A DNA stretch of 64,000 nucleotides from Mycoplasma zalophidermidis (GTDB taxonomy: Bacteria; Bacillota_I; Bacilli_A; Mycoplasmatales; Metamycoplasmataceae), in the NCBI RefSeq assembly GCF_018913985.1, contig NZ_JAHMHK010000003.1:1-64000 (forward strand). The letters are read 5' to 3'. The translations under genes were made by a program, and so were the position numbers. The notes beneath the pieces were generated by a model. It made no database searches. It was given only the letters and a program-made list of their open reading frames with translations, and had not been told where the DNA came from. The first letter of the stretch is position 1. Each line of letters begins with the position of its first letter. Shown here one piece after another: positions 11,452 through 20,318 of this stretch.

Positions 11452-12555
11452 CTACAAACTTAGCTTATTTTTCAAATTCTTTTTGCTTTTATTTTTGTCT
11501 TGATAAACATCGCCATTAGCTAAAAAATTGCTCTCAATTTCGCTGAAAATAGCCTTAGAAACTTCATTAACTTCGGTTAATAAATTTTGTTTTTCTTTTA
11601 TGCTTGCACCCTTCGATCAACTTCGCATATATTTAAAACTATGGTCCTTAGTATCTATTCCTAATTCCTTACCTACCACATACGCTGTCATCTCAGCTTG
11701 CAATTCGCAACTAGGTCTTTCTAAATCTCTTAAACTATGTTTTAACTTCACATGAGCATATTCATGCAATAAAGTTTTTAAATTTTGTAAATCAGAGTTT
11801 AACTCATTCAAATATATTTTTACATTATCTTTATCATCTAAAGACGACATTCCCTTAACCTGACCTAAAGTCTCATTTTCTCTTATCACAGCATCATTAT
11901 TTTTGATAATTGTCTCTTTTACTAATTCAAATAACTTTTTACTATCTTCACTCTCATCAGTGATAAAAGCATTAAAGTATTTTTTAGGATAATTTTCCTT
12001 AGGCATTGTAGTTTGTGCTATATCAAAAACATTTGCAATTCTAAACCCTACAATCTCGTTTTTTCACTTAACTTTTCCTTCGTGATATTTTTTAACTGTT
12101 TCTTTTTTTGCTTTTTTAATCGGCACTCATCTAATATTTCCCTGCTCGTCAATTTCTTCCAGCATAACTATTTCATTAGGTGCTAATATTTTCAAACCTT
12201 TCTGGCCAGCTTTAATCGATACACCTTCTTTTTTTCACTCAGTAAATGATTTAACAATTGCTGCGCCTTCCATTTGTGATTTAATCAAGTTCATATTTTT
12301 GAAACTATATTTATTAGCAAAACCAGATATAAAATCTAAATATTCTTTCATTTTCTCTTCACTATTAAAATACTCATCTAATTCTGCACTCGATTTTTCA
12401 ATCAGTAAATCAATTGATGATTTATCTTGTTTATCTTCATCAGGTTTTTTTAATTCCATATCTTCTTTTTTACTTTGTTGCTGCTCAACTTTATCATCTT
12501 TCTCTTCTTCAATGCCTTTATAAAACACTTCTGCCTTTTCAAAATGATCTTGCAT
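11452..12555 (-). CDS. ArdC-like antirestriction protein with metallopeptidase motif
   Basis: The protein is 367 residues from ATG 12555. Residues 25-60 are a charged linker. Residues 60-140 resemble the ArdC N-terminal ssDNA-binding region: helix with FANKYSFKNMNLI, then AAIVKSFTEWKKEG, then IKAGQKGLKILAP. The C-terminal half has LLHEYAHVKLKH near residues 262-273, an HExxH zinc site, with a following Glu in ELQAEMTAYVVG as likely third ligand, as in ImmA/IrrE peptidases. ArdC proteins of conjugative plasmids protect incoming DNA from host restriction. That fits an ICE beside a switched methyltransferase. An alternative is an ImmA-type repressor protease. A start further upstream (TTG) is possible. 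Confidence 0.75.
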
Positions 12556-12556
12556 A

Positions 12557-12880
12557 TTAATTGTTTTCAGCCTTTCTCGCAATATCTACATATAATTGCT
12601 CAACTTCACCTAACTCAGCATCATTTAATGAATCAGCATATTTTTGATCTTCATTATATTTTTTATAAAATTCTCAAAAACCATTTTTAATATCAACTAA
12701 TTTTTGAATTGCTTTTCAATAAAGTACATCAGCATCTTTATTAACTTTTGAACCATGATAAAGTTCTTGCTTAACTTCATTTTTTGCATAATCCATTCAG
12801 GTATCTAACAAACCAAGAATTTTCTTAGCTTTATCTTCTCCTAAACTTTTAATAAATTTATATTCATTATATTGTGTCAT
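12557..12880 (-). CDS. hypothetical ICE protein (107 aa)
   Basis: Start ATG 12880 with a strong AAGGGGG site. The protein MTQYNEYKFIKSLGEDKAKK... is soluble, mostly alpha-helical and acidic, with several Trp/Tyr (WMDYAKN, LYWKAIQ, FWEFYKKY). No signal peptide, membrane span or known motif. It lies between traG and the ArdC-like gene, one base before the ArdC ATG, so the two are probably translated together. Confidence 0.6.
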
Positions 12881-12896
12881 TTTGACCCCCTTAATT

Positions 12897-14836
12897 TTAG
12901 TTTTCTTCACTATTTGCATTCGAGCACAAAATATTTAAATTTTTTCTCTGTTCTATCAGTTTATTTAAATCTTCATCATATATTTTTTCAACGCTACCTC
13001 CACCATCAATATTAATTTCGGTCATTTTTTCAAAATCTCACAAAATACCATCATTTCTATCAGCAACAATCTCTCTATGCTCATAATTCGGTTTATCCAT
13101 ATAATCAAATAAAAACATTGGTTTAATCGCTATCGGTTTATACCCACCAGCTAACACAATCGCCAACTCCTTAGATTTGTATTTCAAATCGCCAACATCC
13201 ATCACAAATTCTTTATTTAATGATGATGAAACTGATTTTGTTTTGCCATTATATGAAGTCGATTTTCTCTCTTTTTCATACTTACCTAACACCTCAGCAT
13301 ACGCTTTTAGCGTTTCCTCATTATTAGTTTCTAAAAACACTGTTAATCTTGCCTGCGATTTAATTAATTTATGCTCTGATTTACCACTGTTATATTTATC
13401 TAATTGTGTATAGTCCTGCAATACCAAAAGGAAAAATATTTTTCTCGACCTTGATATCGACATTCAATCACCTAAATTTGGTATTTTTTCAATTGAGTTA
13501 AACTCTTCCATAATAAATAGCAAACTTCTATTCAATTTTTTACCTGGTAAAGAATTTGCCTTCGAAATCGCACTTTTATAAATTTGACTAATTAAAATCG
13601 GAATTAGAAATGATGATGATTTTTTATGGTCTGGAAAACTGATAAATATCGCAAATGGTCTATCATTACCAATCATTTGTTCAAAATCAACATTATTTTT
13701 CGATGTAATTTCTTCAGTTTTTAAATCATTAGAAAATTGAATTAGAGCCTTCGTAGCATTAATCAAAATACCAGTTAATGTCTCAGGCACTGTCGTAATT
13801 AGTGCATCCATCTCACGTTTTAATTTTTCTCAATAAATTGATTTATATCTATTTTCATTTACAATCTTGGTTCATTCACCCATCGTAAAAGTATCTAAAT
13901 TTAAAAACGCAACAACATTTGACAATGTAAAGTAATTTAAACTAAACTTTTTATTTTCTAACGAGTAAAGAACCATAAATTTTAATATTGTCATCACGAC
14001 ATTTTTCGCTTGTGCTACTCAAATCCCGTCGTCTTGTCTATCGCCTCATTTTAATTCTTCAACCACTTCACGCAGTGCATCAAAACCTTCCGAATAATCT
14101 AAATTACTTAATTCTTTATACTCTTTTGAATGAAAGTAATCTCAAGCTAACTTCAATGGATTTCAGCGTACGGAGTTATTAGGATTATCTAAATCAAACA
14201 GCTTCACGTCATAACCTTGTTTTTTTAAAATACCACCCGTTGCTTCTAATAATTCTTGTTTTGGATCGATTATTACCATATTTGCTTTTTTATCATCAGA
14301 CAAACTTGCATTACGGACGATATTTTGAAAAAGTATTCTTCAAGTTTTACCCGAACCAGCAATCCCTAATAAAATCATATGAGAGTCAGAGTGATTAACC
14401 ATATCGCCGTATTTTTTAATATACCTATTACAAACCCAGATTCATTATTATTCGCAAATTCCTTTTTAAATTTTTTTAAATTACCCTCACCACTTTCCTG
14501 GTTATATAAAAATGGTGAATTATCATTTGCTTGTGATCTAGATATATTTTTTAATCAGTCCTTATAATTCAAAACAACCAAACATATAAAACTGACAACT
14601 AAAATCAAAACTAAACCATAAAGCCGATATTTATTCTCGAGCACATAGAAATTAACTATATCGCCCCAGACATCTCTTTCACCCTTAAATCACCCCTTAA
14701 TTGCCTTATCACGACTAATTAATACCGTTCCGACAATACCAACTAATACAAAACAAATAAAAGGCACAATAACTAAACTAAAAAAATATTTTAAAAATCT
14801 AAAAAACTTAGAATCAAAGAATTTTTTGTGCTTCAT
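12897..14836 (-). pseudogene. traG: TraG/VirD4 coupling protein, interrupted by one-base frameshift
   Basis: The coupling protein links relaxase-bound DNA to the secretion channel. The N-terminus from ATG 14836 has two membrane segments (about residues 12-32 and 70-95). Walker A GIAGSGKT lies at about 14350-14375, then VIIDPKQELLEATG. Near the C-terminus FIMEEFNSIEKIPNLGD and SRSRKIFFLLVLQDYTQL are the usual VirD4 Walker B and downstream block. The N-terminal and ATPase parts are in different frames. The switch falls in an A6 run (T6 at 14412-14417). One extra A gives 646 continuous residues. The sequence there is A-AAA-AAT in the upstream frame, so -1 slippage is an alternative to mutation or sequencing error. 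Confidence 0.85.
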
Positions 14837-14838
14837 AT

Positions 14839-16119
14839 TTAATACCTTGCCTTAACATTTTTGCGATAACTTCGTAAAGCTTCCAATTTATGTCTAAAAT
14901 GCACTCCGTTTGCTTCTCAATTTCAACCATCAATTATTCATTTTAAATTCAGGTTTCGTTTAGCTTCACTTTTGCGTCTTGCTGATTTTTGAATAAATAT
15001 TTTTTGAACACTATTTAAACCCTTAAATCAATCTGACCTTTCGCTCATCTCATCTTCATTCAAACATAACTTAATAATCAAATTACCGATTTGTTTTTCA
15101 AACTCATCTTTTTCTTTATCAATAAAATTGTTTTTTAATTTTTCGTTAAATAGTGATGCTAACTTTTCGCCTTTTAACTTTTCTAACTCTGACATGTAAT
15201 TTTGATATTGCATTTTAATGTCGTCATTATTACTTTGCACATAATCAAAAATATTTCAAATTGCTTCTTTAATATCTTCATCAGCTTTAACATATGTTTT
15301 ATTTTTGCGATTAAGCATATAATCGCGCACTTTAAATACATCATCATAAATTTCTTCATTTCGCACATCATCCAGCGTCGTAATCGCTTTTATATGCTTT
15401 CTAATATCTCAGGTTTTAGCTTTGGTTTCATTTAACTTGCGATATTCTTTTTGATAAATAACCTCCGAAGATAAAACATTATTAAAATTTTGTACAGATT
15501 TTTTACTAAATCAACCTTTTTGTTTAAAAACCAATCCCTCTTTTTTAGTCTGTGTATTAGGATTTATTTCTCAAAAACTTAAATGCACATGAGGAAAATC
15601 TGTATTAGAATGCATAACTCAATGACCTCTTATATTCTCAGGATCTAAATGATTTGCCTTCAAAAGTTTTCGCATATGCACATTTAATAAATCTGCTCAC
15701 TCATTTTTATCTAACATAAAATTATCAACTCCAAATTGTCCTGGATTAATAATCATTTCTCAAACAATTTGTTTTTGCAAAATCTTATTCAATAATTCAA
15801 TTTCATCATTAACATTAATATCTTTGGGATTTTCAAACAAACGATAAACTCCAGATTTTGCACTATCTTTTTTAACTCTGGTTTGTAAATTCATCCACGA
15901 TTTAAAATCTAAACCTGATTTTTTAAATTCACTTTCTAAATCAAACTTGGTTTTATCATCATCTTGAACATAAACAGCATCAACACGAGCTATATAACGC
16001 AAATGTCTTCCTGAAGAATAAAACTCCCAGTCATGAACCTGGTCTTGACCTTTTTGTATTTTTTTCTCCAAACCATATTTAGCAAACTCGATATTAGAAT
16101 ATATCCTTTGTCTATTCAT
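14839..16119 (-). CDS. relaxase / mobilization nuclease (MobP-like)
   Basis: 426-residue protein, start ATG 16119 behind GGGAG. Residues 150-190 read RGHWVMHSNTDFPHVHLSFW, which contains H-x-x-x-D-x-x-x-H-x-H, the metal-binding motif III of MOB relaxases. The N-terminus has several Tyr (Y7, Y15, Y33) that could be the nicking residue. The C-terminal half is charged and helical. It lies directly upstream of traG (2-bp gap) and downstream of a 290-bp spacer that would be the natural oriT. Relaxases were long not recognised in mycoplasma ICEs, so this is notable. The catalytic Tyr cannot be fixed by eye. Confidence 0.7.
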
Positions 16120-16143
16120 TAATCTCCCACGTCATATATATAA

Positions 16144-16396
16144 CATATACATGACTAATATATTTATGTTCCAGATTTTGTCCAAACCAAAATTTCCCAC
16201 TCTCAAAATCTTCGTTTTTCCCATCATCGCTATGCTAAAGAACACCACCGACATCGATAGTTCTCCATTTTTTAAAAATATCTAATTTCGTTTTAATCAG
16301 AATCATGTTTGATTTTCAGCGGACTATCTGGACTCGAACCAGAATACGTATCATAAATCGTGTTTTACATTAAACTACACGTCCATATACATGACT
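16144..16396. repeat. 13-bp direct repeats framing the relaxase upstream spacer (oriT candidate)
   Basis: CATATACATGACT occurs at 16144-16156 and 16384-16396, 240 bp apart. The left copy also pairs imperfectly with GTCATATATA just before it (16131-16140). The interval has no gene and contains the tRNA-like segment. Its position, upstream of the relaxase and between divergently functioning mobilization and Rep-like genes, is where an oriT would be expected. No nic consensus is recognised. Confidence 0.4.
16321..16385 (-). other. tRNA-like remnant
   Basis: On the minus strand the segment has a complete T arm (TCTGG-TTCGAGT-CCAGA), a D-arm-like GTTT...AAAC pairing, T8-A9 spacing, and GGAC/GTCC at the acceptor ends. 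The anticodon arm plus variable loop are only about 17 nt, four or more shorter than needed, and the arm does not pair. The lower acceptor stem is also mismatched. No CCA is encoded. A decayed tRNA or tRNA-like element is favoured over a functional tRNA. Confidence 0.5.
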
Positions 16397-16409
16397 CTCT
16401 TTTATCTAA

Positions 16410-17195
16410 TTAAAACTTCATAATTAAATATCTTTCACACTTAAACTCATAACCGACAAACTTTCTAAAAACTTGTCCTAGTTTATTTTTTAAGCAAATA
16501 AATTTTTTCTCTACACCTCTCACAACTTGATAAATTTGTTTAACTCCAAACCCTAACATCTCAGCAAAAGCATTATGCATTCTAAAAACACCACTACGGC
16601 TCATATCATCATAAAAACCATTTTGCAGCATAACTTTTTTATCACCCTTACGCATGATAAATTTTTTGCCTGCTAAAGCTTTAGATTTATATTTTTCAAC
16701 TACAAAATATCACGCTGCTTTCAAACCATTTAAAAGCAAAATTTTCATCGCATTTTCACCTCTAATCACAACGTAATTTTCACCCTTATTTCTCAGGTTT
16801 ATTTTTTTCAATTTCAAGACATTTTTTTCTCTTAAAATTTCGCCATCCACAAGGTTTAAATCAACAAGTTTTTTAATGGCTAAATTCAGCGTCGTTTTCT
16901 TAAAACCAAGTTGCGAAACTAAATCATTTTTACTTATCTCACAATTTAGTTTTTTATACATTCTAATAGTCATAAAAACTTTAACCAAAACTTCATTACC
17001 AGCTAATTTATTTTTTCAACTTCGTGAAATAACCAACTTCGCATTTTTAATGAATTTTCAAACATGCTCAAAGTTTTGTTTATCATAAACTTTGCGATCA
17101 TATTTTTTTACAAAATTTACATTGCTGTAAAAATTTCTAATTTCTTCTTGCTGACCTTCTTTCTCCATCAAATCTAAATTGCTTCAAACACTCAT
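16410..17195 (-). CDS. winged-helix Rep-like / regulatory protein at the ICE end (261 aa)
   Basis: Start ATG 17195 with AGGAG upstream. The middle (residues 70-130) reads as a winged helix: SKNDLVSQLGFKKTTLN is a helix-turn-helix, followed by AIKKLVDLNLVDGE and a basic wing. The C-terminal 100 residues are basic and aromatic, with no catalytic motif seen. It is the first gene of the transfer module and lies 34 bp from the inverted-repeat promoter element. Winged-helix proteins in this place are often replication initiators of theta-type or regulators of element genes. I cannot decide between these. Confidence 0.55.
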
Positions 17196-17228
17196 AATAA
17201 CTCCTAAAAAAATTTTTGTTTTTTTAGA

Positions 17229-17307
17229 AAATGAAAAGTTGGGAACAACATTTTTGTGGTATAATATATTCAGTTGTCAGGGGGGGGTTGTTCCCTCCTT
17301 TTCATTT
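17229..17307. promoter_or_regulatory. inverted repeat pair enclosing a promoter and G8 tract
   Basis: Arms 17229-17249 and 17287-17307 are reverse complements over 21 bp with a 2-bp mismatch in the middle (AATGAAAAG-nn-GGGAACAAC). The 37-bp core carries an extended -10 (TGG TATAAT, 17257-17265) pointing right and a run of eight G (17280-17287). To the right there is only a terminator; to the left, 34 bp away, starts the Rep-like gene. The layout resembles invertible promoters of mycoplasma phase-variable genes. Confidence 0.6.
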
Positions 17308-17357
17308 ACTAATTTTTTTTAAAATCAAAAAAGCTGCAAGTAGGTTGCAGCTTTTTT
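17272..17357 (+). ncRNA. possible small RNA between ICE and methyltransferase
   Basis: The extended -10 at 17257-17265 predicts a plus-strand start near 17272. The strong hairpin and T-run at 17327-17357 would end the transcript after about 86 nt. There is no open reading frame of note in it. The 5' part contains the G8 tract and one arm of the inverted repeat. Transcription has not been shown. Confidence 0.4.
17327..17357. terminator. strong bidirectional terminator
   Basis: Stem AAAAAAGCTGCAA / TTGCAGCTTTTTT with a 5-nt loop. It follows the methyltransferase stop on the minus strand and the putative small RNA on the plus strand. Confidence 0.9.
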
Positions 17358-17370
17358 ACACACTAATTTT

Positions 17371-18815
17371 TTACGCATTCTTAAAAACATTTAAATTTTC
17401 ACGATAAGGTTCGTTTTTCTTTAACCAATCAAATGTTTCGCCTTTTGTTCCTTTACCGTTATTTATTCTATAAAGTCTTTCATACGTGATTTCATCGGCA
17501 ATATTATTTTCATTATTTGTCACTAATGTAAAAGTTCTATTTCCGCCATCTTCTCTATTTAGTTCCATAACAGCATGACCTGTTGTACCTGAACCTGCAA
17601 AGAAATCAAGAATGCGAGCGTTTTTATTTTGACACAAATTTAATAAATACTTTATCAGTTCGATTGATTTCGGATAATTAAAAACTCTATTGTTGAATAT
17701 TTGTTTGATTTCATACATTCCATTATATGATTTATCATTTATTAAATCTGAATAGGGTATACTTTTATCGTTAGCGTCAAAATATTTTTTATATGCAACT
17801 CTTCATTGATTATTAACTTTATATCATTCAATTAATCCATTATCGTTTCTATTTTTATATTCTTTTTTTGAAAGAGTTCAACACCAATCTCTTTCAATAT
17901 TTTTATTTTTTTGTCTATCTAATCATTTTTCTTTGGAATTACCAGGATAAATTTTAGACCCATCAGGTGCTATGATTTCATAATCTAATGATGGGCTATA
18001 TCTTAAGCCTTGTCTATCAAATGAGTTTCTTGAGTAAAAACCATTATTATCCTTATATTTATAATTTTCTATATTACTTGATTTTTTATTAGCTATAAAT
18101 AAATTGGTTTTTTGATAACATAAAACATATTCTTTTTTAATAGCAATATTTTTCGAGTCAGATCTTCCTGCACCCGTTTTGTTTATCATATTTGCAACAA
18201 AATTCTCTTCCCCAAAAATTTCGTCCATTAATACTTTTAAATAAGCTTGTTCGTTGTCATCAATCGAAACAAAAATAACCCCATCTTCTTTTAATAGGTC
18301 TTTTGCCATTCTTAGTCTTTCATTTATCATGTTTAACCAACCGTTACGGCTGTATTTATCCCGATAGATAAATTTGTTGGAATCAACGAACTCTTTGTCG
18401 TTTGCAACGCTGTTGCCGTCATTTTTTGATGCTTCGGTATTATAAGGAGGATCGATATAAATTACATCATAATTAAATTCAAGCCCCGCTCTCTCTCTCT
18501 CACTAATAGATTCTTTAATGCATCATAGTTTTCACCAATTATTAGCGTGTTATCATTTCCGCCTAATTTATTGATAAATGATTTATGTTCATCGTATTTT
18601 AAAATCGCTACTGAACCCGAATCTACTGTTGGCGCGATGTCAAAAATAAAACCAGTCTTAACTCTTTGGGTTAAGAACTGAAATACATTTGGCAAATCTC
18701 TTTCATCTTCTACTTTTTGGAGCAGCTTTTTACATAATATCTTTTGATCTATATTAAACTCCGTATTAGGTAATTCATCAAGTTTTATTAAATATTCTTC
18801 CAATAATTTATTCAT
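17371..18815 (-). pseudogene. Mod-type adenine methyltransferase, phase-variable, OFF in this copy
   Basis: The product would methylate adenine (N6) in DNA. The start is ATG 18815 behind AAGGAG. Catalytic motif DPPYNT lies at about 18440-18455, and the AdoMet motif ILDFFAGSGTTGHAV at about 17580-17620. DPPY before FAGSG is the beta-class order of type III Mod proteins. About 480 residues, with a short target-recognition part. After about 104 codons a (AG)6 tract (CT repeats at 18489-18500) leads into a stop at 18462-18464. Losing one AG unit, or gaining two, joins both halves in frame. No res gene is adjacent, so it may be an orphan methylase or regulator. Confidence 0.85.
18489..18500. repeat. 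(AG)6 dinucleotide repeat in the methyltransferase gene
   Basis: Six CT units on the plus strand (AG on the coding strand) within the fifth of the gene before the catalytic motif. Slipped-strand changes here alter the frame. Confidence 0.9.
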
Positions 18816-19120
18816 TTTAGTCTCCTTATAAAAAATAGTAAAGTGCTATTTTTATTATTATATTAAAGTTATAAATAATATTTAAAGAATCTATTTAATT
18901 ATCTTGGTTTAGTAATATGATCGAAAAAAATATAGTACAGTAAAAAATATTAATTCGATTATACTATCGGAATATAAATGATTAAAATAAGACGAAATGG
19001 ACTTATTTTGGCTTAGAAACAGCTAATATTCGATTAAAAGACGCGTTCATAAAACAAAATTAATTTCAATAAAATTGAAATAATTAGCTTAATCTTTTTT
19101 TGATTTTGAAAAGTGAATAA
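18816..19120. other. AT-rich spacer between methyltransferase and holA
   Basis: No gene of credible length. It holds an ATTTCAA/TTGAAAT hairpin (about 19060-19083) after the holA end that may terminate it, a weaker AAAATAAG/CTTATTTT hairpin near 18985-19010, and a likely minus-strand promoter for the methyltransferase near 18850-18870. The right end of the ICE may lie in or left of this spacer; no clear attachment repeat is visible. Confidence 0.5.
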
Positions 19121-20074
19121 TTATCTAAAATAATTAATCAAGAAACGTTCAAAACCAATTTCAGGATCAGTTTGCCCTGATTTAATTTCACGATCTAATT
19201 TAGCTAAATGCTTAATCATTGATTGAATACGTTTAATGCCTAAAATTGTGAGTAGTGAATAAACTTTTTTAACACGATAAAAATTTAATTTAAAGTCATC
19301 GGCTAAGTCGCTTAAATTCTTCTTAGCTAAAGAGTAACAGTATATTTCATTAGCTAAAATAAATAACTGACTTGCTTGAGCTATTAGCAATGATATATCA
19401 ACGCCTTCGTTGATTTTTTCCTTATATTTAATTCAAATAAGATTAAAATTATTTGATTCAAAACTATTAGAAAAGCCAAACACATCCTCATTGAATGTTT
19501 CACCGATTGTTTTTTCAATCATATCAACTGTTATTATTTTATTTAAATTAACAAGTTTGATTAATTCTAAATTTATTAAATATAAGTCATTTGGAACTTT
19601 TCTTAATAAAGCATTGATTGAAATGTTATCTATTTGTCCGCCTAAATCATGTACAATTTGATTTATTTTTTTTGTTAAATCTGAACCTGTCAGTGTATTC
19701 GCGAACAGTAATTTGGGATTAAATTTCATTAAATATTTCGTAAAAATATTATTAGCAATTTTTTCCTGTTTTACTATGTTGGTATTTACGAAAACCACTG
19801 TATCTTGAGTATTTTTTTCAATAATCTTAGCTAATTCTTCAGCTAAAATTGCTTCCTCTTTTGAAATTTTATTTTCAAAATAAGGGCAGTCATATACTAC
19901 AATGATTCGAGATTCTTGAAATAATGAATTTAAACCAATTAAATTAGTTAATTCAACTGTTTTATTTTCGTCTGCGTAATAAAAATTGACTAATTCAAAA
20001 TTATTATTTGCTTTAATTATTTGTTGTATATACTCATTAACAAAATACTTTTCTTGACCATAAATTAAATACAT
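19121..20074 (-). CDS. holA: DNA polymerase III delta subunit
   Basis: The clamp-loader delta subunit opens the sliding clamp on DNA. The protein is 317 residues with the delta start MYLIYGQEKYFVNEYI, a central RIIVVYDCPYF block, and C-terminal collar helices (AQASQLFILANEIY). Family members are usually 300-345 residues, weakly conserved, and fit this pattern. ATG 20074 is the only plausible start. It is a core chromosome gene and marks the chromosomal side of the ICE/methyltransferase region. Confidence 0.85.
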
Positions 20075-20230
20075 ATTTTAATTATATATAACAATTCATT
20101 AATTAAATGAAAGTACTGCAAAATCAGTAAATGTATATTTATTAAAATTTTTTTGATTTATCTATGTTGGTTATACTTAAAGTGAATTCAAATATTAGGA
20201 TGTGCATTAAATTTTAAATAATTCTATAAT

Positions 20231-20261
20231 AAAAAAATGCTATCAACATTTGTTGTTAGCA
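20231..20261 (-). terminator. terminator after the Clp-like ATPase operon
   Basis: TGCTAACAACA/TGTTGATAGCA-type hairpin (20238-20261) followed on the minus strand by seven T. It closes the helicase-to-Clp operon about 60 bp after its last stop codon. Confidence 0.8.
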
Positions 20262-20318
20262 GTAATAATATAAATGCTACGATTAGCGTTTTTAAAATAT
20301 CATAATTGTTAAAAAATA

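Noticed and set aside
16321-16385. Functional tRNA gene
   Set aside because: The anticodon arm is too short and unpaired, so it is listed only as a tRNA-like remnant.
17229-17307. The inverted repeats as the terminal inverted repeat of the ICE
   Set aside because: Both arms are close together around a promoter; the other ICE end is outside the window, so terminal repeats cannot be judged.
20269-20295. Second hairpin (GCTA/TAGC) before the Clp-like stop as a plus-strand terminator
   Set aside because: The stem is only four to five pairs and no plus-strand gene precedes it.
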